Source: CALRGE01 sp964365765 (GTDB lineage Bacteria; Patescibacteriota; Gracilibacteria; UBA1369; 2-02-FULL-48-14). From it: DNA of 10,729 nt. Shown in pieces: positions 5,253 to 10,729 of the stretch. The notes beneath the pieces are model-generated. The model was not told the DNA's origin and searched no databases. It saw only the letters and a program-made list of their open reading frames with translations. Where the stretch lies: the NCBI GenBank assembly GCA_964365765.1, contig CAYIRB010000035.1, positions 1-10,729 of the forward strand, written 5' to 3'. A program made the translations under genes and the position numbers. Numbering within the stretch: the stretch's first letter is position 1; every line of letters begins with the position of its first letter.

Positions 5253-7661
5253 TTAGTTGTACCAAGCAAGGAAAGCTCGAATGGTCATTGCGGCCACTTC
5301 GGCTCGACTTATGTAATTGTTCGGTCGGAATGTTCCGTCGGCGTAACCGCCGATGACGCTTTTTATTTCTTCCTCCGGTGTTTCGACTTGCGTGTTGCTT
5401 CCGATTATGACGGCGTAGGCAAAGTAGTCGCTTGTTCGCACGTCACTGAACGGAATATCGCTTTGAACGTATCCGTACAAAGTTTGTCTGGCGATTCTGA
5501 CGCTCAAAACAATTGCATCGGCGCGTTTTATTTTATCATTCGGGTGGAAGGCGCCGCCTTGATTTCTCAAGACGCCCGCGGCTTCCGCGATTTTCACATA
5601 AGGGTAAAACCAATCACTCGCATTTACGTCCGTGTAATCTTCGCTCAGCCCGTTCGCGTCATCGCTTGTGTATCCCGCGTTCAAAAGTGCGACTTTCAGA
5701 AATTCGGCTCGTGTGATGTAGTCGTCCGGCGCAAAGGTGTTGTTGTCTTTTCCGTTTACGATTGACGCTTTGTAAAGTCGGCAAATTGTGTCTTCGGCCC
5801 AGTGACCGTTTGTGTCCGTGAAGGAATCGCTACATCTGTATGCATTGGAAGAAAGAATTTCCGCTCGTTGCCCGCTTGCCACCGGTGTTACGGCACTCGT
5901 GTCGTTCGTGCTTGTGGTGCTTGAAGTGGAAGTTGAGCTTGAACTTGATGGGGAAGTGGCAGTTGAGCTGTTGTAGATTAGAGGGTCGTTACCTGTTGAA
6001 AGCTCGGTGTAGTCGTTATAACCGTCGTAATCCGTATCGGCGCTGAGCGGATTGGTACCGTAAAGATTAACTTCGTCACCGTCGGAAAGGCCGTCTCCGT
6101 CCGTGTCGAATGAATCGGCATCGCTGCCGTACGCTTCTTCTTCAGCGTCGGAAAGTCCGTCACTGTCCGTGTCGGTTGAGCTTGTGTCGGTAGTCGTGTC
6201 TGTGTCGGTAGCAGTGTCAGTGGTTGTGTCGGCGGGAGCTGTTTCGTCTTCTATACAACCATAATCGTCGGTTGGGCATGAGTCGCTTGTGTCGGTTGCA
6301 GTGTCGGTACCGGTTGCTACAAGAGTAACATCGGCGGTTTCACTTGAGTCTAAGGTCGCGCTTATGAGAGTTGAAAATTCTCCGTTGTAGTCGTCGTATC
6401 CTTCGGCTGTGACGGTATAAGTTAAGCTTGCTTGTTCAGAGGCGACTGGGCATGCATATAAACCTTCATACAAATAGGAACAATCGAGATAACCGGAATC
6501 GGCAGTCACCGTTGCGTTGGTGATTGCGGAGCTACTTTCATCTTGAACATTCACATAGTAGCTGTACTCCAATTCGCCTTCGTTAGTGACGGCGTTATAT
6601 CCGTCAACGGCCGTTGAATAAGGTCCGAATGTATTTTGTACGAATCCGGCATGAGAAACCGTGATGTAGTATTCTCCTTCCGGTACTTCTACTGAAAATA
6701 TCGGGAATAAACTGACGCTTGATGAGTCAGTGATGATTTTTTCATCAATGCTCGCGCTCACCGGAGTTTCCGTATTCGCGCTGTTGTAAACGGTTAAATC
6801 CGCGGCGTCTATTTCGCTCATCAAGTTCACCCCGCTGTATTTTTCAATCAGCGAAAGTTCAATGATTTCTCCTGCAATGTCCGTTACATCTTCATCCGCA
6901 ACTTCTTCATCCGCAACTTCTTCATCCGTAACTTCTTCATCCTCCGCATCCGGTTCCGCGGAGTAGCCTTTGCTCGTTAAGGTATATCCGCCGTAACTGA
7001 AGCCGGTATTGGCGTCGACTGTTTCGTCATAAGTAAAGTAATCGGAACCGTCACCCGAGCCTTGTTGATAGCTTGTTCCATCGTCGGTCGTTACTTTGTA
7101 GATACTGAATGCGATTTCATTTCCGTTGAATCCGTTCGCGTTAAAATTATCTTCTTGTGTGGCGATCGGTGTGCCTTTTAATGTAAAAGTGTATGTATCT
7201 TTTGCCAGCGGATAAGCAAAGTCCGTGTCCGGAAACGATACGGAGGCCGTATCAAAATTTCCGTTGGATGCCGTGACGGTCAGTGTTGTGTTTTCAAAGT
7301 AGGCCTGTGTGTAATTATTTAGATCTGTCGACAACTTTTCCGGGTCGCCGATATATGAATACAGTAAATCAATCGTCAGCGTTTCATCGGTTGTCACCGT
7401 CCATTCGCCGAGGGTGTATTCGGTCGAAGAGCTCCAATCTATTTCGCTCGCGCCGTTTCCCGCCTTTTCAACCGTGATGATGGAAGTATCGAAGAAGTCC
7501 GATACGGCAACTGTCCCGGTACTTGTACTTGTCTGGCTTGGTATGTCGCCGTCTCCCAATATTTTGAAAGTTCCTTTTAATATATTCGTGTTCGTGAATA
7601 CATATGTAAGGAGCGAAAGAACTGAGAGAGTTACAAGCAGGATTAAAAGTTTTTTCTTCAT
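5253..7661 (-). CDS. Secreted/surface protein with TSP3 calcium-binding repeats and three C-terminal SLH domains (paralogue 2)
   Basis: The 802-residue protein starts with a lysine-rich signal sequence or anchor (3-22), without a lipobox Cys or clear AxA site. Residues ~50-235 look beta-rich and are unrecognised. An acidic DEEVA/T repeat spans ~240-260. Residues ~366-432 form a beta-type domain with C394 and C404 that recurs in the neighbouring paralogue. Thr/Asp-rich linkers flank three TSP3-type loops (DTDSDG 497, DTDGDG 519, DTDYDG 542), which probably bind calcium. A Ser/Thr linker (563-590) leads to three SLH repeats (about 610-663, 675-728, 736-800) carrying ITRAE, IKRAD and ISRAE. C610 and C627 flank the first SLH helix, as in the paralogue. 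SLH domains usually tether proteins to cell-wall polymer. The ATG lies 2 nt after the paralogue's stop, with no Shine-Dalgarno sequence. A structural S-layer or adhesive role is inferred. Confidence 0.92.
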   Translation of the reverse strand: MKKKLLILLVTLSVLSLLTYVFTNTNILKGTFKILGDGDIPSQTSTSTGTVAVSDFFDTSIITVEKAGNGASEIDWSSSTEYTLGEWTVTTDETLTIDLLYSYIGDPEKLSTDLNNYTQAYFENTTLTVTASNGNFDTASVSFPDTDFAYPLAKDTYTFTLKGTPIATQEDNFNANGFNGNEIAFSIYKVTTDDGTSYQQGSGDGSDYFTYDETVDANTGFSYGGYTLTSKGYSAEPDAEDEEVTDEEVADEEVADEDVTDIAGEIIELSLIEKYSGVNLMSEIDAADLTVYNSANTETPVSASIDEKIITDSSSVSLFPIFSVEVPEGEYYITVSHAGFVQNTFGPYSTAVDGYNAVTNEGELEYSYYVNVQDESSSAITNATVTADSGYLDCSYLYEGLYACPVASEQASLTYTVTAEGYDDYNGEFSTLISATLDSSETADVTLVATGTDTATDTSDSCPTDDYGCIEDETAPADTTTDTATDTDTTTDTSSTDTDSDGLSDAEEEAYGSDADSFDTDGDGLSDGDEVNLYGTNPLSADTDYDGYNDYTELSTGNDPLIYNSSTATSPSSSSSTSTSSTTSTNDTSAVTPVASGQRAEILSSNAYRCSDSFTDTNGHWAEDTICRLYKASIVNGKDNNTFAPDDYITRAEFLKVALLNAGYTSDDANGLSEDYTDVNASDWFYPYVKIAEAAGVLRNQGGAFHPNDKIKRADAIVLSVRIARQTLYGYVQSDIPFSDVRTSDYFAYAVIIGSNTQVETPEEEIKSVIGGYADGTFRPNNYISRAEVAAMTIRAFLAWYN
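5882..5972 (-). repeat. Low-complexity Ser/Thr linker coding segment
   Basis: This stretch encodes a Ser/Thr-rich tract (about residues 563-593 of the 802-residue protein) from degenerate short repeats of Ser and Thr codons. It separates the TSP3 repeats from the SLH domains and could be a flexible, possibly glycosylated, linker. Confidence 0.5.
5982..6176 (-). repeat. Three TSP3/EF-hand-like calcium-loop repeats (paralogue 2)
   Basis: Three imperfect repeats of about 22 residues are encoded (residues ~496-560). Each begins with a D-x-D-x-D-G loop and ends in a YG[ST]/TGNDP turn. This is the bacterial thrombospondin type 3 pattern, which coordinates calcium and makes stiff spacers. Confidence 0.8.
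6160..6320 (-). repeat. Thr/Asp low-complexity tract
   Basis: Degenerate Thr-Asp-Thr codon repeats (plus-strand GTGTCGGT-like units) encode residues about 448-500 of the 802-residue protein. A lone SCPTDDYGCIED lies inside it, a remnant-looking Cys-containing TSP3 unit like those intact in the paralogue. Confidence 0.5.
6886..6945 (-). repeat. Four tandem 15-bp units encoding an acidic pentapeptide repeat
   Basis: The plus-strand unit ACTTCTTCATCCGCA appears four times in a row at 6886, 6901, 6916 and 6931; the first and last copies are degenerate. It keeps the reading frame and encodes D-E-E-V-[AT] units at residues ~240-259 of the 802-residue protein. Confidence 0.9.
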
Positions 7662-7663
7662 AT

Positions 7664-9862
7664 TTATTCGTATAAGGCTTTCGCTCTTATGGTCATGATT
7701 GCGGCCTCGGCTCTGCTGATTTTGTTGTTCGCTCTGAAACTTCCGTCGTCGTAACCGGTAATCACGGCGTATTGTTCACCCAAGATAATCGCGTAAGCTT
7801 GATATGTATTCTCGTCAAAGTCGGTGAATGTAGAGTCGTCGCCAGTGAATCCATAAAGCGTGAGTTTGGCGATTCTAACGGCCAAAAGTATGGCGTCGCC
7901 TCTGGTGATCGGGTCGTTTGGCAACCATTGGTCGTTTGTCGGATACCACAGATAACCTTTCGAGTCCGCCAAGGCGACGAAATTGTAATACCAGTCGCCG
8001 GGATTAACGTCGCTGTATTTTGTGACTGTTAGCCCGCTGTAGTATGCCGGACTCAATTTTGCTTCCAACATAATCATTTTTAAGAATTCGGCTCTTGTAA
8101 TATTCGCATCGGGATCGAATAATGTCGCCGTTTTACCGCTCACGACTCCTCTTTGGAAAAGCTGGCAAATCGCCTGTTCCGCCCAATGGCCGTCGTTGTC
8201 CGTGAACTTATCAACGCAAATTTCACCCTCCGTTTTTTGCGTAGCGACTTTTTCGGCTACAAGGGGATCCGTTCCATTGTCAACTTCAGTGCCGTCCGAG
8301 ATACCGTCATTGTCGGTATCACTGTCGTTCGGGTCTGTGCCGAAGGTGATGACTTCTTCGTAGTCGGACAGTCCGTCGTCGTCCGTGTCGTATTTGTTCG
8401 GGTCGGTTCCATAGTATGTTTCTTGCTCATTGGTTAAACCGTCATCATCGGTGTCATCGTCGGTCGGAACGGTTACTGCATCTATACAACCGTCGGAATT
8501 GGTATCGTAGCCGGTTGCGTCTACGGTGGGACACAGATCGGAATTATCATAAACTCCGTCGCCGTCCGAATCATCAATACAACCGTCGGAGTTACTGTCA
8601 TAACCCGTGGAGTTTTCCGTGGGGCAGGAGTCGGAACCGTCTTCGATTCCGTCGCCGTCGGTGTCAAGGATGACAACCGCTGTTTTTATCGTTAATGTGG
8701 CGTACCCAACTGCGCCCCATGTTTCAAGACTTGTTCTGTTGTAGCTGAAATCACCGTTTGCGTCGTCGTAACCTTCCGCGCTGACTGCGTATCCCAAGTT
8801 CGTATCCAATTTTGACGGACAAGCGTATTTTCCGCTTTCCACCTCCGTACAGCTCGTCGTGTAACTGTCGCCTTGAGTTGTAACGGTCGCGTCGCTCATA
8901 GCAGTACCCGATTCGTCGCTTACCATCACAAAGTATGGATAGTCGAGTTCAATCGGATATGTGACATACGTTCCGGCCCACGACGCTTCGTCTCTCAACT
9001 CGTAATCTCCTCCGTAAGAACCGGATCCCACCCATCCGTCCGCCGCTATACCAAGGTAAAAATTATCTTCGGTTTGTCCCTCTATCAAGTAATATCCGCC
9101 ACCTTCATTTGTAGCGCTAATGACCTGGCTTGTATCAACCGCACCCGTGAAAGCACTTGTCGCGATATTGTCAATGTCGTTGTCGTATCTGTCACTTATG
9201 TAAAGTCTGACAAATCCGGCTGTGCTTGTGTCTGTGATTGTATATGAAGCCGCCGTGTCCGAGTATGATCTTGCCAGTGCCGCATATTCCGCGGCCGAAT
9301 CGGCCGAATCTTGCGCGTCGTCGGCATAATAGACCGTGGCAGTCTCGGTGCTGCTTTCCGATACTAGGTTTCCATCGGCGTCGTAGGATACAGTTGCCTC
9401 TGCTACTTCGTAGTACGTCTCTTGCATGGCATCGAGGTCACGTTCGGCTTCGGCTTCTTCCTTTTTTTCCAAGGCTTTGTCGGCGTTAGTTTGCGCGGCT
9501 TCCGCGGAAACTTCGGCTTGGGCTGCGGCGGTATTCGCTTTAGTTTGTGCAGTGCTTAGGGCATCAGCGTCGCCCGCGGAATACGCGGTGCTCGCTTCAT
9601 CGGCCGCCGTCTTCGCGGTTTCACTATATGTTTTTGCGTTTTGATTATGATTTTCCGCTGCGTTTGCCAAGGCTTCAGAGCTGTAACTGTCAATTATGCC
9701 TGTACCCGTTATACCCGTTTTATCTGTAATAGTTTCGACTATTCCCGATTGGGTGGAAAAACTAAATTTCCCCTGGAAATAATCTGTTCGAGTGAATGCG
9801 AGGGCCAATCCGCCAATGACTGCCAAGCCGAGTATCAAATAAATGATTTTTTTGATTTTCAT
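7664..9862 (-). CDS. Secreted/surface protein with alanine-rich helical stalk, TSP3 calcium-binding repeats and three SLH domains (paralogue 1)
   Basis: The 732-residue protein opens with a signal sequence or anchor (5-23, possible signal peptidase site after LALA). The motif FTRTDYFQGKF follows and recurs in the next gene as FTNTNILKGTF. Residues ~60-150 and ~178-206 are Ala-rich and charged, predicted helical or coiled coil. A beta-type domain (~308-374) with C338 and C348 matches the paralogue. Seven calcium-type loops follow (start residues 400, 422, 431, 453, 470, 492, 515). The first four sit in two tandem 31-residue Cys-containing units, the last three in ~22-residue units. Three C-terminal SLH repeats (about 549-602, 615-668, 679-732) carry ITRAE, ITRGD and ISRAE. 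It is first after the promoter, with an A-rich leader lacking a Shine-Dalgarno sequence. It is probably a wall- or S-layer-attached surface protein; what it binds is unknown. Confidence 0.92.
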   Translation of the reverse strand: MKIKKIIYLILGLAVIGGLALAFTRTDYFQGKFSFSTQSGIVETITDKTGITGTGIIDSYSSEALANAAENHNQNAKTYSETAKTAADEASTAYSAGDADALSTAQTKANTAAAQAEVSAEAAQTNADKALEKKEEAEAERDLDAMQETYYEVAEATVSYDADGNLVSESSTETATVYYADDAQDSADSAAEYAALARSYSDTAASYTITDTSTAGFVRLYISDRYDNDIDNIATSAFTGAVDTSQVISATNEGGGYYLIEGQTEDNFYLGIAADGWVGSGSYGGDYELRDEASWAGTYVTYPIELDYPYFVMVSDESGTAMSDATVTTQGDSYTTSCTEVESGKYACPSKLDTNLGYAVSAEGYDDANGDFSYNRTSLETWGAVGYATLTIKTAVVILDTDGDGIEDGSDSCPTENSTGYDSNSDGCIDDSDGDGVYDNSDLCPTVDATGYDTNSDGCIDAVTVPTDDDTDDDGLTNEQETYYGTDPNKYDTDDDGLSDYEEVITFGTDPNDSDTDNDGISDGTEVDNGTDPLVAEKVATQKTEGEICVDKFTDNDGHWAEQAICQLFQRGVVSGKTATLFDPDANITRAEFLKMIMLEAKLSPAYYSGLTVTKYSDVNPGDWYYNFVALADSKGYLWYPTNDQWLPNDPITRGDAILLAVRIAKLTLYGFTGDDSTFTDFDENTYQAYAIILGEQYAVITGYDDGSFRANNKISRAEAAIMTIRAKALYE
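8330..8460 (-). repeat. TSP3-type repeats of about 22 residues (paralogue 1)
   Basis: The DNA encodes residues ~468-511 of the 732-residue protein, with loops DTDDDG and DTDDDG, each followed by an acidic helix and a [YF]GTDPN turn. A third loop, DTDNDG, continues to about 8262. This is the same repeat type as in the neighbouring paralogue. Confidence 0.75.
8480..8665 (-). repeat. Two tandem 93-bp units encoding Cys-containing TSP3 repeats
   Basis: Units at 8573-8665 and 8480-8572 each encode 31 residues of the plan D-[ST]-DGDG...SD-x-CPT...GYD-x-NSDGCID. Shared plus-strand words such as ACAACCGTCGGA show they arose by tandem duplication and then diverged. The two Cys per unit could form disulfides in an oxidising extracytoplasmic setting. 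Confidence 0.85.
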
Positions 9863-9885
9863 TTTTGTGTTTTTATATTCTTGCT

Positions 9886-9914
9886 ATTATAACTCAAAAC
9901 GCGCGTATTTGCAA
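9886..9914 (-). promoter_or_regulatory. Sigma-70-type promoter driving the SLH/pyrG/membrane-protein gene series
   Basis: On the minus strand a -35 box TTGCAA (9909-9914, 4 of 6 to consensus) is followed by a 17-bp spacer and a perfect -10 box TATAAT (9886-9891). The predicted start is near 9879, giving a leader of about 17 nt that is A-rich and lacks a Shine-Dalgarno motif. The spacer contains the palindrome ACGCGCGT (9899-9906). It is the only convincing promoter found upstream of the six-gene series. Confidence 0.8.
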
Positions 9915-9939
9915 GACGTGGTTTTGCTGAGTGCCGGTT

Positions 9940-10635
9940 TTATCTCAGGCCGGTTGTTTTGTAGACTTTTTCCATGGTTTGCCAAGCGAGTTTACTCGCC
10001 TTGAGCGCGCCTTCTTCCATTATTTCGTCTATTTTATCGGAGTTTTCCAATTCTCGTCTTTTTTCTCTGGCCTCGGCAAAGAAGTCGAGCAGTTTTTTGA
10101 GGAGTTCTTTTTTGGCGTTTCCGTACCCGAATCCACCGGCTTTGTATTTGGCCTCCAATTCTTTTGTTTCTTTTTTTGAGGCGAATTGTGTGTATAAGGA
10201 AAGGATAATGTCGTTTTGAACCGGCATGGGATCTTTCAGGGCTATGCTGGCGGTCTTAATTCCCATTATTTGCGCTTTGATTTCAGATTCGTCGGCGAAA
10301 ATGGAGATTGTATTGTTGTAACTCTTGCTCATTTTTTGACCGTCGGTTCCGATAACGGTTTCAGTTTCTTTTTGTATTTTCGCTTCCGGTAATTTGAAGG
10401 TTTCGCCGTAGTAATTGTTGAAAGCCGTCGCAATATCACGCGCGATTTCAACGTGTTGTTTTTGGTCTTTTCCAACCGGCACAAGGTCGCTTTGGTAAAT
10501 CAAAATATCGGCGGCCATAAGTACGGGGTACATAAAGAGACCGGCATTGATATCTCTATTACCCTTTGCTTGCGCATCTTTCCACGCGTGAGCTCGTTCC
10601 AAGAGGCCGGGATTTGTGACGGTGGAAAGAATCAT
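9940..10635 (-). CDS. trpS: Tryptophanyl-tRNA synthetase, C-terminal part (N-terminal part lost or outside window)
   Basis: TrpRS charges tRNA-Trp; it is a class I aminoacyl-tRNA synthetase with a Rossmann core. The 231 visible residues match the second half of the ~330-residue enzyme: NPGLLERAHAWKD, INAGLFMYPVLMAADIL, the LVPVGKDQKQHVEIARDIA block, the KMSKS loop in GTDGQKMSKSYNN, and a C-terminal helical region with EGALKAS. The ATP-binding HIGH motif and about 100 N-terminal residues are missing. The ATG at 10635 is not a credible start: on gapless alignment it lies where the family has the Trp of an LxW segment, and homology continues upstream in other frames (10636-10729). The gene ends with TAA 77 nt before the next start. 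What remains looks functional; whether the whole gene is intact cannot be judged here. Confidence 0.93.
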   Translation of the reverse strand: MILSTVTNPGLLERAHAWKDAQAKGNRDINAGLFMYPVLMAADILIYQSDLVPVGKDQKQHVEIARDIATAFNNYYGETFKLPEAKIQKETETVIGTDGQKMSKSYNNTISIFADESEIKAQIMGIKTASIALKDPMPVQNDIILSLYTQFASKKETKELEAKYKAGGFGYGNAKKELLKKLLDFFAEAREKRRELENSDKIDEIMEEGALKASKLAWQTMEKVYKTTGLR

Positions 10636-10729
10636 TTCAGTTACGCGTGTTTGGGGACATTGGGTTGGTTGGAGCGGGTCCCTTTTTTAGGTTTTCGTAC
10701 CAATTGCAGGTAATTCATTTAAATTACCC
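10636..10729 (-). pseudogene. trpS: Frameshifted continuation of trpS at the window end
   Basis: In the trpS frame a TAA occurs at 10687-10689. In the next frame, 10641-10718 reads ...KPKKGT...NVPKHA and then a TAA. That fits TrpRS sequence of the type DPEKST...HVPEHA without gaps (E. coli sequence recalled). After NVPKHA, changing TAA to GAA and restoring one G near 10632/10633 would give HAELKWILSTVTN, a normal TrpRS join. Further upstream, an AIG triplet expected in TrpRS appears in yet another frame. The homology is real but the frame is broken several times within about 95 bases. Confidence 0.65.

Noticed and set aside
5238..5765. A 175-codon open frame on the plus strand opposite the SLH-coding region
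   Set aside because: It lies wholly antisense to well-supported SLH domains, has no family-like motifs or upstream signals, and is explained by biased codon use on the real strand.
6886..6945. Short direct repeats that could suggest a CRISPR-like array
   Set aside because: The units are 15 bp, contiguous without spacers, and keep the reading frame of a protein.
7900..7912. An RGD tripeptide in the second SLH repeat of the first surface protein, suggesting integrin binding
   Set aside because: It occupies the conserved TRAE position of an SLH repeat (ITRGD), so it is explained by that motif.
8873..9247. A 124-codon plus-strand frame
   Set aside because: It is antisense to the beta domain and stalk of the first SLH protein, with no start signal or recognisable domain.
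9920..9951. A CTGAG/CTCAG inverted repeat around the trpS stop as an intrinsic terminator
   Set aside because: The stem is 5 bp with a 12-nt loop and no T-run follows on the minus strand.
10632..10634. TGA read as tryptophan (code 4) in trpS, since it aligns with a conserved Trp
   Set aside because: The frame does not continue after this TGA; homology resumes in another frame, and Trp is encoded by TGG elsewhere. A base deletion explains it better.

Overview
The window reads as a piece of a bacterial chromosome with no phage, transposon, RNA gene or CRISPR array. Coding is nearly wall to wall. My best guess at lineage is Patescibacteria/CPR. The reasons are short core genes, starts mostly without Shine-Dalgarno sequences, a divergent Lgt-like protein, and large SLH/thrombospondin-type-3 surface proteins beside housekeeping genes. 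This is an inference from gene style, not a phylogenetic result. The standard genetic code fits: long Gly- and Trp-containing frames are open, and all nine stops are TAA or TAG.

Layout. The plus strand carries only the left end: the C-terminal part of a primary sigma-70 factor (2-451) and greA (460-960). Everything else is on the minus strand and reads right to left. A C-terminal trpS fragment (9940-10635) comes first. A 77-bp gap follows with a strong sigma-70-type promoter (TTGCAA, 17 bp, TATAAT). A tight series of six genes follows: two paralogous SLH/TSP3 surface proteins (7664-9862 and 5253-7661), pyrG (3552-5213), a membrane protein with two GspF/PilC-type N-terminal domains (2162-3550), an Lgt-like membrane protein (1351-2160) and a small membrane protein (957-1379). 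Gaps are 2, 39, 1 and 1 nt, and the last pair overlaps by 29 nt, so one transcript of about 8.9 kb is plausible. It meets greA head-on, the two genes sharing a CTAG that holds both stop codons. No stretch above 300 bases lacks a gene.

Working model. Apart from pyrG, the minus-strand series is an envelope cassette. Two long secreted or anchored proteins have calcium-binding TSP3 stalks and three C-terminal SLH repeats each. One membrane protein carries the GspF/PilC cytoplasmic motif twice but lacks the GspF body. A third has the Lgt fold signature but has lost several residues that matter in E. coli Lgt. The last two, with the small C-terminal gene, are the best candidates for something undescribed.

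Caution. In the last ~95 bases, trpS homology continues across three reading frames with stop codons. This looks like either a low-quality contig end or a broken gene.
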